NCBI GenBank assembly: GCA_030374805.1
Contig: JARGSG010000014.1
Location: forward strand, 682,001 to 746,000
Origin: Gracilaria gracilis
Taxonomy: Eukaryota > Rhodophyta > Florideophyceae > Gracilariales > Gracilariaceae
Direction of reading: 5' to 3'
Length of the DNA stretch: 64,000 nt
Shown here: in pieces, positions 49,886-58,982 of the stretch
Position numbering within the stretch: position 1 is the first letter of the stretch
How the letters are laid out: the number at the start of each line of letters is the position of its first letter
Program-made: the position numbers and the translations under genes
Notes under the pieces: generated by a model
The model's database searches: none
What the model saw: the letters and a program-made list of their open reading frames with translations, nothing else
Told to the model about the DNA's origin: nothing

Positions 49886-50876
49886 TTATCTACCGTTGTT
49901 GAGGTAGTAACGAAGCAAGTTCAACGATTTCCATCGCACATTGATTGCTATTTGTTCAACGGGAATGCCGCGGACGTACTCGTCGAGTGCTTTGCAATTA
50001 CGTGCGTAGTGCGTCGTGAGTTTGGCATTGGAGGGTTTGTACTGTTCTGCTATAGACTTGATTACCTTATAAGTAAGGTTGATAGGTCATAGCTCCGGCA
50101 ATGGTGTTTTGATGTGGATGAGATTTCTTGAGGGCCCTCAAGAACGAAATAACTTCGGGGCTTCGCAGTGCCACAAACTGCAGTTTTCCCGTCCTTCTGG
50201 ATGTTTTGGCATCTGCGATGTTGATTTCTGCAGTTGCAGGACCATACGATGATAACCGTATGTCTCCCGGGAAAGAGACGTCATTCCACTTCAATTTAAA
50301 AGCATCGGACACTCTTAAGCAAGCGCCGAAGCTAACCAGAAGCACAGCAGCTGCATTGACACAGCGCTGATTACAAAGCCTCCACGCAAAAGCATGTATG
50401 ATTTGCTGGGTAAAAGGGGAGGATGATGCGGCTGGTTTGAGATGCTTCCAGTCCTGTAGGCAGTGGCGTGACATTCCAAGCTCGTCTCGAAGCCTGGGGT
50501 ACATAATGAGCAGCATGCAAAGCAGGTTACACATTTCTTGCCTTTGGCCTGGTCTTGGGTCCTTGAGGAACAGCTCCTGTATGTATATGGACAAACGTTT
50601 GTCAAAAATGACAACTTCTGAACAGTTGGCAATGTCTGAATCTCGAAAAGCCTCTAGTGCAGAAATGTACTTGGCCTGTGTACGTGCATTGATTGAAGTA
50701 CCCAGAAGAGGGTTTTCTTCAAAGAAGCTTCCACCGGAAGTGAGAAACTGGATATTAGTGGTACAATTCGCTTCAAAGGGGGCGGTGCTAAGCTTTCTGA
50801 GAGAGACGTAGCACTGAAAGACTGTGTTGAAGAAACGTAATGTTGACGGGTGCGCATACTGCTTGGTTACAACCAA
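49886..50876 (-). pseudogene. Tyrosine recombinase (phage-integrase-like), frameshifted
   Basis: The first ~160 residues form the helical core-binding region (RTQAKYISALEAFRDSDIAN and after). The catalytic domain follows: Arg-I in VSFGACLRVSDAFKLKWNDV, then TSRRTGKLQFVALRSPEVIS. A frameshift near 50075-50100 shifts the remainder, which reads LTYKVIKSIAEQYKPSN, then TTHYARNCKALDEY (the H-x-x-R box) and INVRWKSLNLLRYYLNNGR, with the conserved Trp and the nucleophilic Tyr. All active-site elements are present, split over two frames. Such enzymes insert circular DNA copies of YR retrotransposons. A programmed shift cannot be excluded but a mutation is simpler. The first codon shown is not ATG. 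Confidence 0.75.
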
Positions 50877-51390
50877 AGATTGGCTAATATGCTGGTTGGC
50901 ATCATCAAAAGTAATGTAGACATCAGAGGTAGGTAGCTACATGTTTTGATGCTTAGGGATTTGTTGCATAGTGGTGGCAGTAGTATGTGATCTTTTGATG
51001 TATTTTTCTCGGATGAATGTCGCTGCTAAGGTCAAACGGGATGGGAACAGGGATACTAGACAACCCATATTCTAGAATGACAATGTCTTTGCTGGACAGT
51101 TAGGAGATGTGATGCACGAAAATTAAAAACGCTTTTGCGCCTGTCGTTACTGGTGCGGTAATGGACAGTGACACTGAAATGAACACTTTGATGCGATTAT
51201 GCTAAGACGTAAACAAATGGTCGGAGTGGGGTGAGGGCTGTCGCTACCGATCAGGACGGACACGACTAACAAGACACGACGGAATGGGCTCTCTCGCTGC
51301 GGTGGAGGGTGGATGCGATTTGATGGGTTCCTGATCGAAGAGCCTATTCGGTGATCGGTTGCCGGCGGCAGGTGACGGCGGCAAGGCGTA

Positions 51391-51580
51391 GACAAACAAA
51401 GCAGAAAGCAACCAACGGTTGGCTGGCTGTGCGCGGTTGCCGACGGTGGGCGACAACGGCGACGCACGGGCGAGCGAGCAGGCTGACTCGCGCGCGAGCA
51501 CCCCGTAGTCGCCAGCAGAATCGGCTCCCGCGGCCTGGCCAGCCTCCAAATAAATCAGCTCCTGCGTGCCTTGAAATACA
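51391..51580 (-). repeat. Split direct repeat A1
   Basis: 190 nt matching the two halves of A2 in order and orientation; upstream end of the YR retrotransposon in coding sense. Confidence 0.85.
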
Positions 51581-52131
51581 ATTAAAAATTGTTCACAGCC
51601 TTTGCGCACTGGTCCCTACCCAAGCGCGCGCAGTGTAGAACAGTGCGAGGACAGGACGAAAAAATTTTGACTTCGATCACCGCGTCACAACCGTTTCAGT
51701 TCTTCGATTTGGAACAAAGCACCAGAACCAGCTGTTATCGACCACGCGGTAGTAGAAGAAAGCACCAAGAAGCAGAAGTTTTGACTAGTGCTTCGCTGAA
51801 CCGTTTCAGTCGTTCTCAAACAGATTCAAAGAACAAGCGGTTGTTGAGTTAGTCCACGTCCAACTTCGGTGTTCTGGGAATGCTATTTTAGTATGCTAGA
51901 TCGCTAGTTATGAAAATAAAAGTCCGAAAAAACAAGCAATTTCGCTGATTGCGCTAGTTGGCAAGGCAAAGAAAAAAAATTTTGGAAATCGCATTTCTAC
52001 GTGCCGCAGTTGAACTCTATCTGTTGAAGTTGTATGCTAGTTTGCAGTTCGTGCGGCACTGCCCGTTACCTCACATTCGTCGCAGTCGTCAAAATCACTC
52101 AAAAATTTACTCTCGGGTCACCAGCGCTGGT

Positions 52132-52965
52132 TTATTCCAACTCGGCATTCGGATCCTGAGTCTCATTTTCCCTAAACGTGAAGTTAAAGAAGTCCAACGG
52201 ACAACTCTCCCCCTTCTGGTACACCCTCCTAGCCCCAAAGCGGCTTTCAACCCCTCCCAGCCTCTTCTCCTCCTGATCCTCCAATATACGCTCCGCCGTC
52301 CTCGCAGCTGCCGCCGCACTCCCGAAACCCACCAACGGCGCGCCAGCCGGCAGCTGCGGCGACAAAAACACCTTCCCATCCTGTTCCACCATCACCCCAC
52401 CCTTCCTCCTTTTCTTCAGTCGACTCCCCACACCTTCTCCTTCCTCCTCTTCTCCCCACCTCTCCCTCACACTCCCCCGCCCACCCCGAGAACCAGGCGT
52501 CACAGGCGACCCTTTATCTGCTCTCTCTCCCACCCCTACTCCCCCTCCTCTCACCATTTCCTTCAAATCCATCAGCAATTTGCACGGCTTCTGCACCTGT
52601 CCCACTTGCTCCTCCAGCACTTCAACCCTACCCTTCAGCCCCATGTTCTCCTTTCGCAGCCTCCCCATCTCTCTTTCCACTCACTCCAACATCCCATTCA
52701 CCTATCCCACAGCCCCCACCCCAGTCAGCTTCATCCTCTTCCGAATCGTCGAGATCAATTCCATCGGCACCGTCCTGCAGAGATATCATATCAATATCCA
52801 ACCTGTATCACAGATTTCCACTGGGTCGGGGCGGGGATTCCAGCCAGTCAGGAATGCATCGTCGCGACGGAGATACGCGAGTAGACGGCGGCACCACAAG
52901 ATGTATTCAGTTGGTAACTTGAGCTTCAAAAGCTTCCCAAGGATTCCTGCTTGAGAAACTGACAT
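52132..52965 (-). pseudogene. Leucine-zipper-type protein, three premature stops
   Basis: A single phase runs from ATG (52965) to TGA (ends 52132), 277 residues, with stops at 52786-52788 (TGA), 52702-52704 (TAG) and 52681-52683 (TGA). The pieces read MSVSQAGILGKLLKLKLPTE with TGWNPRPDPVEICDTG, then VPMELISTIRKRMKLTG, then VNGMLE*VEREMGRLRKENM and a leucine zipper. A Gly/Glu-rich low-complexity region follows, and the end is acidic (RENETQDPNAELE). Composition and phase continuity across the stops support a former gene. All three stops could be former Trp codons, e.g. LEWVERE. The family is unknown; multicopy retroelement ORF1 or a host transcription-factor-like gene are both possible. The overlapping plus-strand open frame is a shadow. 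Confidence 0.5.
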
Positions 52966-54879
52966 CGCAGGCGCACGGGGAAAGTATAATCGACCTACTT
53001 AGGCGGGAAAGGGTTTCGCAATCTTCTTCTTCTTCACGAAATTCTTCTTCTTTTTTTTTTCTGGTGTGAGACTTAAGGTGATCCCAGCCCAACCTAGGGA
53101 GCTAGGCGATCGATGTAAGGTGGGCCCCGCAATAAAGCAGATAACCCCGCACCACAACGATCCGACCTTCGGAGGATATTCCCACAACCGCGCAGCGATG
53201 GGTACTTCACTACTGACAATAATTAGTAATTGAAGCGATATTTGGCGACGCGTGGAGGCAGAACAACCTTCGAGGTTGAGCAACAAAACGCGGAAGTCCA
53301 AGAGGTTAGGAATTTTTGGATCGAAATCCGTTATGTAAGTTAGAATTACTACGAAACAAGAGAGGTGAACCCAGTGGAGAATGGAGTACCCAGAAAAGTG
53401 GGTACTCAAAGACGGTGTGTGTCCATGACGCCTATTAAAAAGTCCATGCCATTTGGAATGAGAACAACGATTGCGATTGCGAAAGAGGAGAGAAACGGTT
53501 GCATAAGAAAGAAAAACCACAAAGGCCGAAAGAATGTTGAATAATTAAACGGTTCTCATATTGAGTAGGTTGTATGAGGGCTCCATGTTGAAGAAAAGAG
53601 TCCTTAAAAGAGATGGATATGACGATGTCACGAAAAAATTACGCGAATAAAGTTGGGCGCGCAATAAAAATACGTCAGAATTCGATGCAGTTGCGAGAGC
53701 GAAAGTGTAGTGTAGTGAATTCAGTTCTGGACGGGTTTGGTGAACAGAGCAGGAGAAAAAACACTGCAAACGCGGTAGAACCAATTGTTGGCGCGAAGTT
53801 GATGTGCAGCCATGTGCTGACAAAAAACACGCAACATAGTGTAGAACAAAAAATCGGAGTTCAATAATGCGATGTTGCAGCGCCAGAGCACAAAAAGGTG
53901 AGACAAAGAAAAGTGCGCGTGTATCCGTATTTTTAAAAGAAAAACTTCATGAGCATAAAGTAACCGATAACCTACCAATATATATTTCATCAGTATTAAA
54001 TATTTGTGTAAAAAGCAGCAGTACAAAGAAAAACGCAATGAAGTGTTTTTACTCTGTCCAAGTCCTTTTGTCTTCCTGAACTACAGCAGAGTCTTCAAAC
54101 TTGGGAGCCCATTTTTAAGACAATTTTTCATTGTAAATGCAGCGCGCAAAGCTTTTGCCACAACAACTTTTGAGGCAGGCGAATCTTCGCCTTCAGCACG
54201 CGCAACCTGCCAAAATTGAAAGCTTGGGTAGTTGAGCGTGCGCGCGGTAGAAAGGCGTCAGCACGAGAAGAAAGGGGGTGGAGCATGTGCGCAAAAGATG
54301 ATGGTCGGGGCAGCGCGCCCCAGGCGATGCTACCATGTAGCGAGCGTGGTAGGACTGAGGGAATCATAGGAATGCTCGCTGACCTTTGTCGGCGGGATGA
54401 TGCCGCCGGCCGAGTGCAGTGCAATTTATTCGTGACTGCGTAGGCTACGGGGCACGGCACACACGTGCCACGCATACGTGGACACATGTAGCGCTCCTGC
54501 CTTGCACGAGGCGCTCCGGTATTAACAAAGATTCCCGTGTCTAGCGTGCAAACAAAAGTGCAAAAAAGCTGGGGTTCTGCTGCAACGCGATGAATTGTCT
54601 CGGTGTAGAAGCCTTTAGGGGCGGTTTACGAATGTTAGAATGGGGTCATCCAGAAAAAGCTATAGTGAGAGAATGACAAACGGTGGCGAATAGGAAGGCG
54701 CCAAACCGAATTTCAAGTTGCCGCAGATTGTCATTCTGGAGCGGGATCGGCAACCCCGATCCATAGTGACAGACGTAACTTGAAAGTAAGCTGGTACTCT
54801 TAACGATCCTTATTTACATACAAATCTACTAACGTCCGTACTACCAACTTCGTTCTGTAACGAAAAATGAAAGAACACT
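52966..54879. other. Gene-free spacer
   Basis: 1.9 kb. A pyrimidine tract of repeated TTC units lies at ~53023-53062. Only short frames otherwise; no clear terminal repeats for the Harbinger copy that follows. Confidence 0.4.
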
Positions 54880-56070
54880 ATGATGAAGGACATGCGTCTT
54901 TTCCAGATATGGCTCTTGCTCTGCGAGTGCACGGCCGGCTTCATGTTCATTTCCTTCCCGTTTTTCTTTCACTCTCCGCCGTCACGCCGACGCATATCAA
55001 AGACGAGAAAGTATCACAGACAAGTACTAATTAAACCAATCCTCGCAAACTGTTCAACTCCCTGGTACCAATTGCTCTCCTGTGGTGGTGAAGATGATTT
55101 TGTGACGGCGTTGAATATCACGAAACCACAGCTAACCTCCATACTGCTCCCACAGTTCCAGAAAATGTTGGGCATGCAGCCAATGCGGTCTCCATACGCA
55201 AACCAAACCTCAAGAAGGGGTCGGAAGCCGCAGCTTCGTACAGTTGATATACTTGGGCTTGCACTTTGGTACGTTCGTAGCAGAGATACCATGTATATCC
55301 TGTGTCCAATTTTTGGATTGGTTCCTTCCTCCGTTAGTGCATGGCTTGAGTTCGCACTATCTGTACTCTACGACATCGTAACGTCGAACAAAATACCCGA
55401 AACGAGAATTGAATGGCCAACCTCATCTGAAATGGAATCCTCTGCGTCGTTACTTGCTCAGGCGAGACCACTCACTGTACAGTACTTAGAAGGCGTGTTT
55501 GCGGTTACAGATGGAGCCCGTATGAAATGCTCCGCCCCGCAGGAAAGCCGGATACAACGCGCATTTTACAACGGTTTCACTGGTTCCGTAGAGATTGTTA
55601 AGCTTTTCATGTGAAACTTCGGAGGCGAACTGGTTCATGCAGCGGTGAACTACCCGGGTTTCTGTCATGACTCACGGCTGGTTGGCATATCTGGATTGTA
55701 CTGGCCCAGATTATCTGAAGAAATGACGCCTCACTCATTTAGAGTCCTCGGAGACAGTGCGTTTGCTACCAACTTGACTGCGACAGACAACAAACTCGTG
55801 CGGGCACGAAAGGCAAATGAGCGATATGTCCCACGTTCGATTGAGGAGGACGCTATAGATATGATCTTACAAAAGATATACCCGTCGAGACGCCAGACAG
55901 CCGAGTGGGGTGTTAAAGCTCTCAAAGGTCCTTTTTGCAGGTTGTCTTGTTTGCTCCCGGTAAATACATGGGCTCGGCTACGCATAATGGTAATTTGTTG
56001 CCATCTGGTGAACTTTCGAACAAGAACTATTGGCCATAATCAGATTAGAACAGTGTACGCTCGGTATTAG
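54880..56070 (+). pseudogene. Harbinger DDE transposase, copy 2, one premature TGA
   Basis: 396 codons in one phase with one internal TGA at 55612-55614 (KLFM*NFGG). The N-terminal part has a hydrophobic start and a helix-turn-helix-like region typical of PIF/Harbinger enzymes (TPWYQLLSCGGEDDFVTAL, then LPQFQKMLGMQ). The core is complete: VFAVTDGARMKC (first Asp), RVLGDSAFATN (second Asp) and RQTAEWGVKALKGPFCR (Glu). The end is VNFRTRTIGHNQIRTVYARY. It is more intact than copy 1 and provides the reading frame used to interpret it. Outside the stop no frameshift is seen. Confidence 0.85.
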
Positions 56071-56397
56071 CGGGAGGTCGAGTAGCGAACGGTGTGAAAC
56101 GATTACGATCCAAGTCGTTCCTTGGAGCATGCGGCTGTGTTTGGACTTCGTTTGTCTTACCACCGGTTTCAGTCTTGGTGTTCTGAAGACGAAGTACGGC
56201 ACCAAGTTCTTCGCGGATAATCTCCCGCAGCTGCGTGATGTCATATTTCGGGTGTTGTGTATGCGAGGCCTTGATTATTTCGGCCACAGAGAGCATTCAA
56301 GAAGTCATGGTGTCTATGTGCCGGACTACGTCTAGTTGCAGTCTGCGTTCCAAAGGAAGGTCGACTACATGCTTCGCTTTTTTTGCTGCCGGTTTTG

Positions 56398-56875
56398 CTA
56401 CAGTACTGGAAGATGCTCCTGTGTCGGGACTGACTCCTGTCGTGTTCGCTTTTTTGCGAAGAATGCAAGAATTGAACCACTTTGCGTTGCTTCTCCGATA
56501 ATTTTTGTTGAGGGATATATGTTACCATCGGGTTTACCCGACGCTTTCGAGAGAGCTTTGGCTTTTTTGTCCCGGTAGATGAGTTTTGCACGGTGCACAT
56601 GGAAGGGAATTGTTGGTTCTCTAGTCTTCTTTCTAACGTAGGCAAGTTTATCAAACTTGTCTTTGAGACTTTGTACGCTTCTTGTCGGACGTTCATTGAG
56701 ATTTGCCTAGTCGTTAAAGTCGGACTGTACTAGCTCCTAATCTTCCGTATCGTGTGGTTCGCGGTTGGAACCAACATCCAGTAAGAAGTCAATGTTTTCC
56801 GCCCAGTAATTGAGTGCTTCCTTACTGGAATGAGCGGATTTGTTGTAAAGTGATCCAACTGCACCATTAGAATAT
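56398..56875 (-). pseudogene. Myb/SANT-like (DUF6818-type) partner gene of Harbinger copy 2, broken
   Basis: Minus strand, one phase: KEALNYWAENIDFLLDVGSN, then a stop TAG (56737-56739) before ELVQSDFND, a second TAG (56707-56709) before ANLNERPTRSVQSLKDKF, then DKLAYVRKKTREPTIPFHVH and RAKLIYRDKKAKALSK. This parallels the copy-1 gene segment by segment (ALLDIVERV, AEVAADFNEW, DSLKNKL, ARKPTGDPSCPSDV). Both stops sit at Trp positions: copy 1 still has Trp at the second. The tail is Lys/Arg-rich. It faces the transposase as in copy 1. Confidence 0.65.
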
Positions 56876-57642
56876 CTTGAAGTTTAGTCGTTTAAATGCT
56901 GATATATCCGCTAGTCTGAAATTGTTTCGGGCAAACAAAGAATGAATGCGATAGTGCAACTACGTCCAGGTAAATTTCGCCGCAGAAGTGACACCAAAAC
57001 TCCATGGTACCATGGAACCAAAACAACCGTGCACTTGAAGTGCATGGCGGTCAAACAGTGTTTGTGTCGGTAGTTGCACGGTTTTGTATGTACCATGTAA
57101 CCATGAGGAAGTGTTGAAGGGCCTCTCTTTGTCGCATTGTCATTTTGGCTTTTCTTGGATGACCCCAATGTAGTACACGTACAAGAATACGTAATGCATA
57201 CGTGCCACGAAAGTACATTCCCCGAGCTTTTGCCAGCAGTGCATATATGTATCAGCATGGGCGTTAATTTCTTTGTGTTGTAGCCGGCAGCAGTGCATTT
57301 AGCCCTCCACAACGTTACGGAACGTGCTGTGCTGCAAGTTGCAACATGCCAATTTATTCTGGAAGCGCGCATGTGAGTACTTGTAACTTCCAACTTGGAA
57401 GTCATGCTGTACTCGAGAGAAGACCCTGATGGCTTGACTATCTGATTCGTAGACCGCCCTTTACCGCAATACGTACCCCGCCCTTGGTGGGGATGAGAAA
57501 GATGGAAACGAGGACAACGGGTCTACTCTCTGAATCATACCATACATAACAATTCTGAATCCTCTGTTCTCCTTTCCTCTTCCTTCCGTTGTTGAATTAT
57601 TGAACGATATCAGTGCTCTCCTGTTCGTACCACGCCCTCACC

Positions 57643-58945
57643 ATGGAGGTGCAGAACCCTGTCCCTCCCCCCGCCCAGTCCGTCAAAGATCTGTATCAGA
57701 ATAAAGCGGATATGTGGGTACATGCGCTTCTTCAGTTTATCATGACCTCAAAAAACATCTTTAGCCCGGAGTTGGACATTTCCAAAGCTGCCGACATCAA
57801 AAAGTTTGTCAACGTGTTAGGTTCCTCGAATGGTCAACTCTCCAGCATTGCACATCTTATTGACGGCGATTTCGCTGACATAGGAGCTTTGGCTTCATAC
57901 ATTCACACAAAGATTGCCGCCACTCGAGCCCCCAGACCGTCCCAATTCAAATGGCTCCTCCACGCAAGACAACAACGCTAACGCGCAACCGGACCCTACG
58001 AAGTTTACGTACGCACAAGTTCTACAAAGTCGCCTGCCGAAACCCGAACAGTCCAAATCGTCCCGTCTGCCCGCAGTTACAACCGAAAGCGCTTCTACCC
58101 TAAAGGATTTCAACGTTAAAAACTTTGAGCTATCCAAGAAGGCTCGTGACCGTATATACCGCACAGCCGTCCAAACAATTGGACATGAGACGAAAAAGTT
58201 CGCTCTTCTGCGTACCGCAACTACGCAGGCGCCTATGAAAAACCCATTCAACATCACTCGCTGTTTGGCTGAAGCCGGCATCCGTGAGCCACTGACACTG
58301 GTGAAAACTAGTGATCCGCGCAGTTTCCTTCTCTTTGCACCTGAGAGCTGCATCCCCCTCATTAAACCAGCTTATGACCGATTTCATGATGTCACTGTCC
58401 GTCATTGCGGAATCAAGCGTCTGCCAACGATAACCGTCGACCCTATTGAGGACCTCTTGGACCTGTTTCCCAACGTCAATTCCAGTGATGACCTCTTGCA
58501 ACTCGTCCTAAAACTACGGGAAGAAATCAAACGCTTAGAGTCACCGGAAACGTTCTGGAGACCCCGCAATTACTTTGGCAGCGCTCTTCGTGAGAGTGAA
58601 CAACACTGTTTCAATGCGTATAAACAGCGTGCCGCTTCCTTCACTCTACAGCCGCTACCGCCACGTGCAACGCAGCCTGCCCCATCTGCTGCTGTCCGAA
58701 CGCCATCCCGCCCTGTTGCTCGTAACATTGGCACACCGGTTCTGCAGTCAGCCACGCCCATGGATTGCTCCATCTTGCGCCCGGTGACAGAGAACCCACA
58801 GCCCAGCACGCCTCCAGACCCAGTCCGAAACCCCTCCCCAGCACTAAACCGCTCAACTCCCATTGGAAACAGATTCCAACCTCTCCAGGGCCTCTCTGAT
58901 TACCCTGGAGCCCCAACAACCAACGTACAAACCCATATTAATTGA
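57643..58945 (+). pseudogene. LINE ORF1 (nucleic-acid-binding type), frameshifted
   Basis: Starts at ATG 57643 in a strong context (CACCATGG). The first ~110 codons (helical, ending in a run such as ASYIHTKIAAT) pass by a frameshift near 57900-57914 into a second frame: PPLEPPDRPNSNGSS, TKFTYAQVLQSRLPKPEQSK, FALLRTATTQAPMKNPFNIT, DPRSFLLFAPESCIPLI and a Pro/Ser/Thr-rich end. No zinc knuckle is seen. Its place before the pol ORF, the basic/Pro-rich character and same-strand order identify it as ORF1. The shift is probably a mutation; a programmed shift is possible. Confidence 0.65.
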
Positions 58946-58982
58946 AAGAAGGTCCACAACTTAAACAAAACAGCCGTCCGTA

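Larger units (their letters stand above)
41682..51580 (-). mobile_element. Tyrosine-recombinase retrotransposon (DIRS/VIPER/Ngaro-like) with split direct repeats
   Basis: Minus-strand element. In coding order: A1 (51580-51391), YR gene, gag-like gene, RT-RNase H gene, B1 (45988-45859), A2 (45848-45775 plus 41969-41853, interrupted) and B2 (41811-41682). A1 matches the two pieces of A2, and B1 matches B2, all in the same orientation, giving A1...B1-A2-B2. Split direct repeats of that form, a tyrosine recombinase and a reverse transcriptase with RNase H are jointly diagnostic for YR retrotransposons, which integrate through a circular intermediate without target duplication. Removing the pogo insert leaves about 6.1 kb. 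All genes carry stops or frameshifts, so this copy looks inactive. The YR lies before RT, as I recall for VIPER/TATE and unlike DIRS/Ngaro. Confidence 0.75.

Noticed and set aside
41682-51580. LTR retrotransposon
   Set aside because: Repeats are short, occur as A and B blocks in split order, and the enzyme is a tyrosine recombinase rather than a DDE integrase.
51958-52884. 308-codon plus-strand frame rich in Pro, His and Ser
   Set aside because: Antisense shadow of the leucine-zipper pseudogene; composition is the complement of a Gly/Glu/Arg-rich region.
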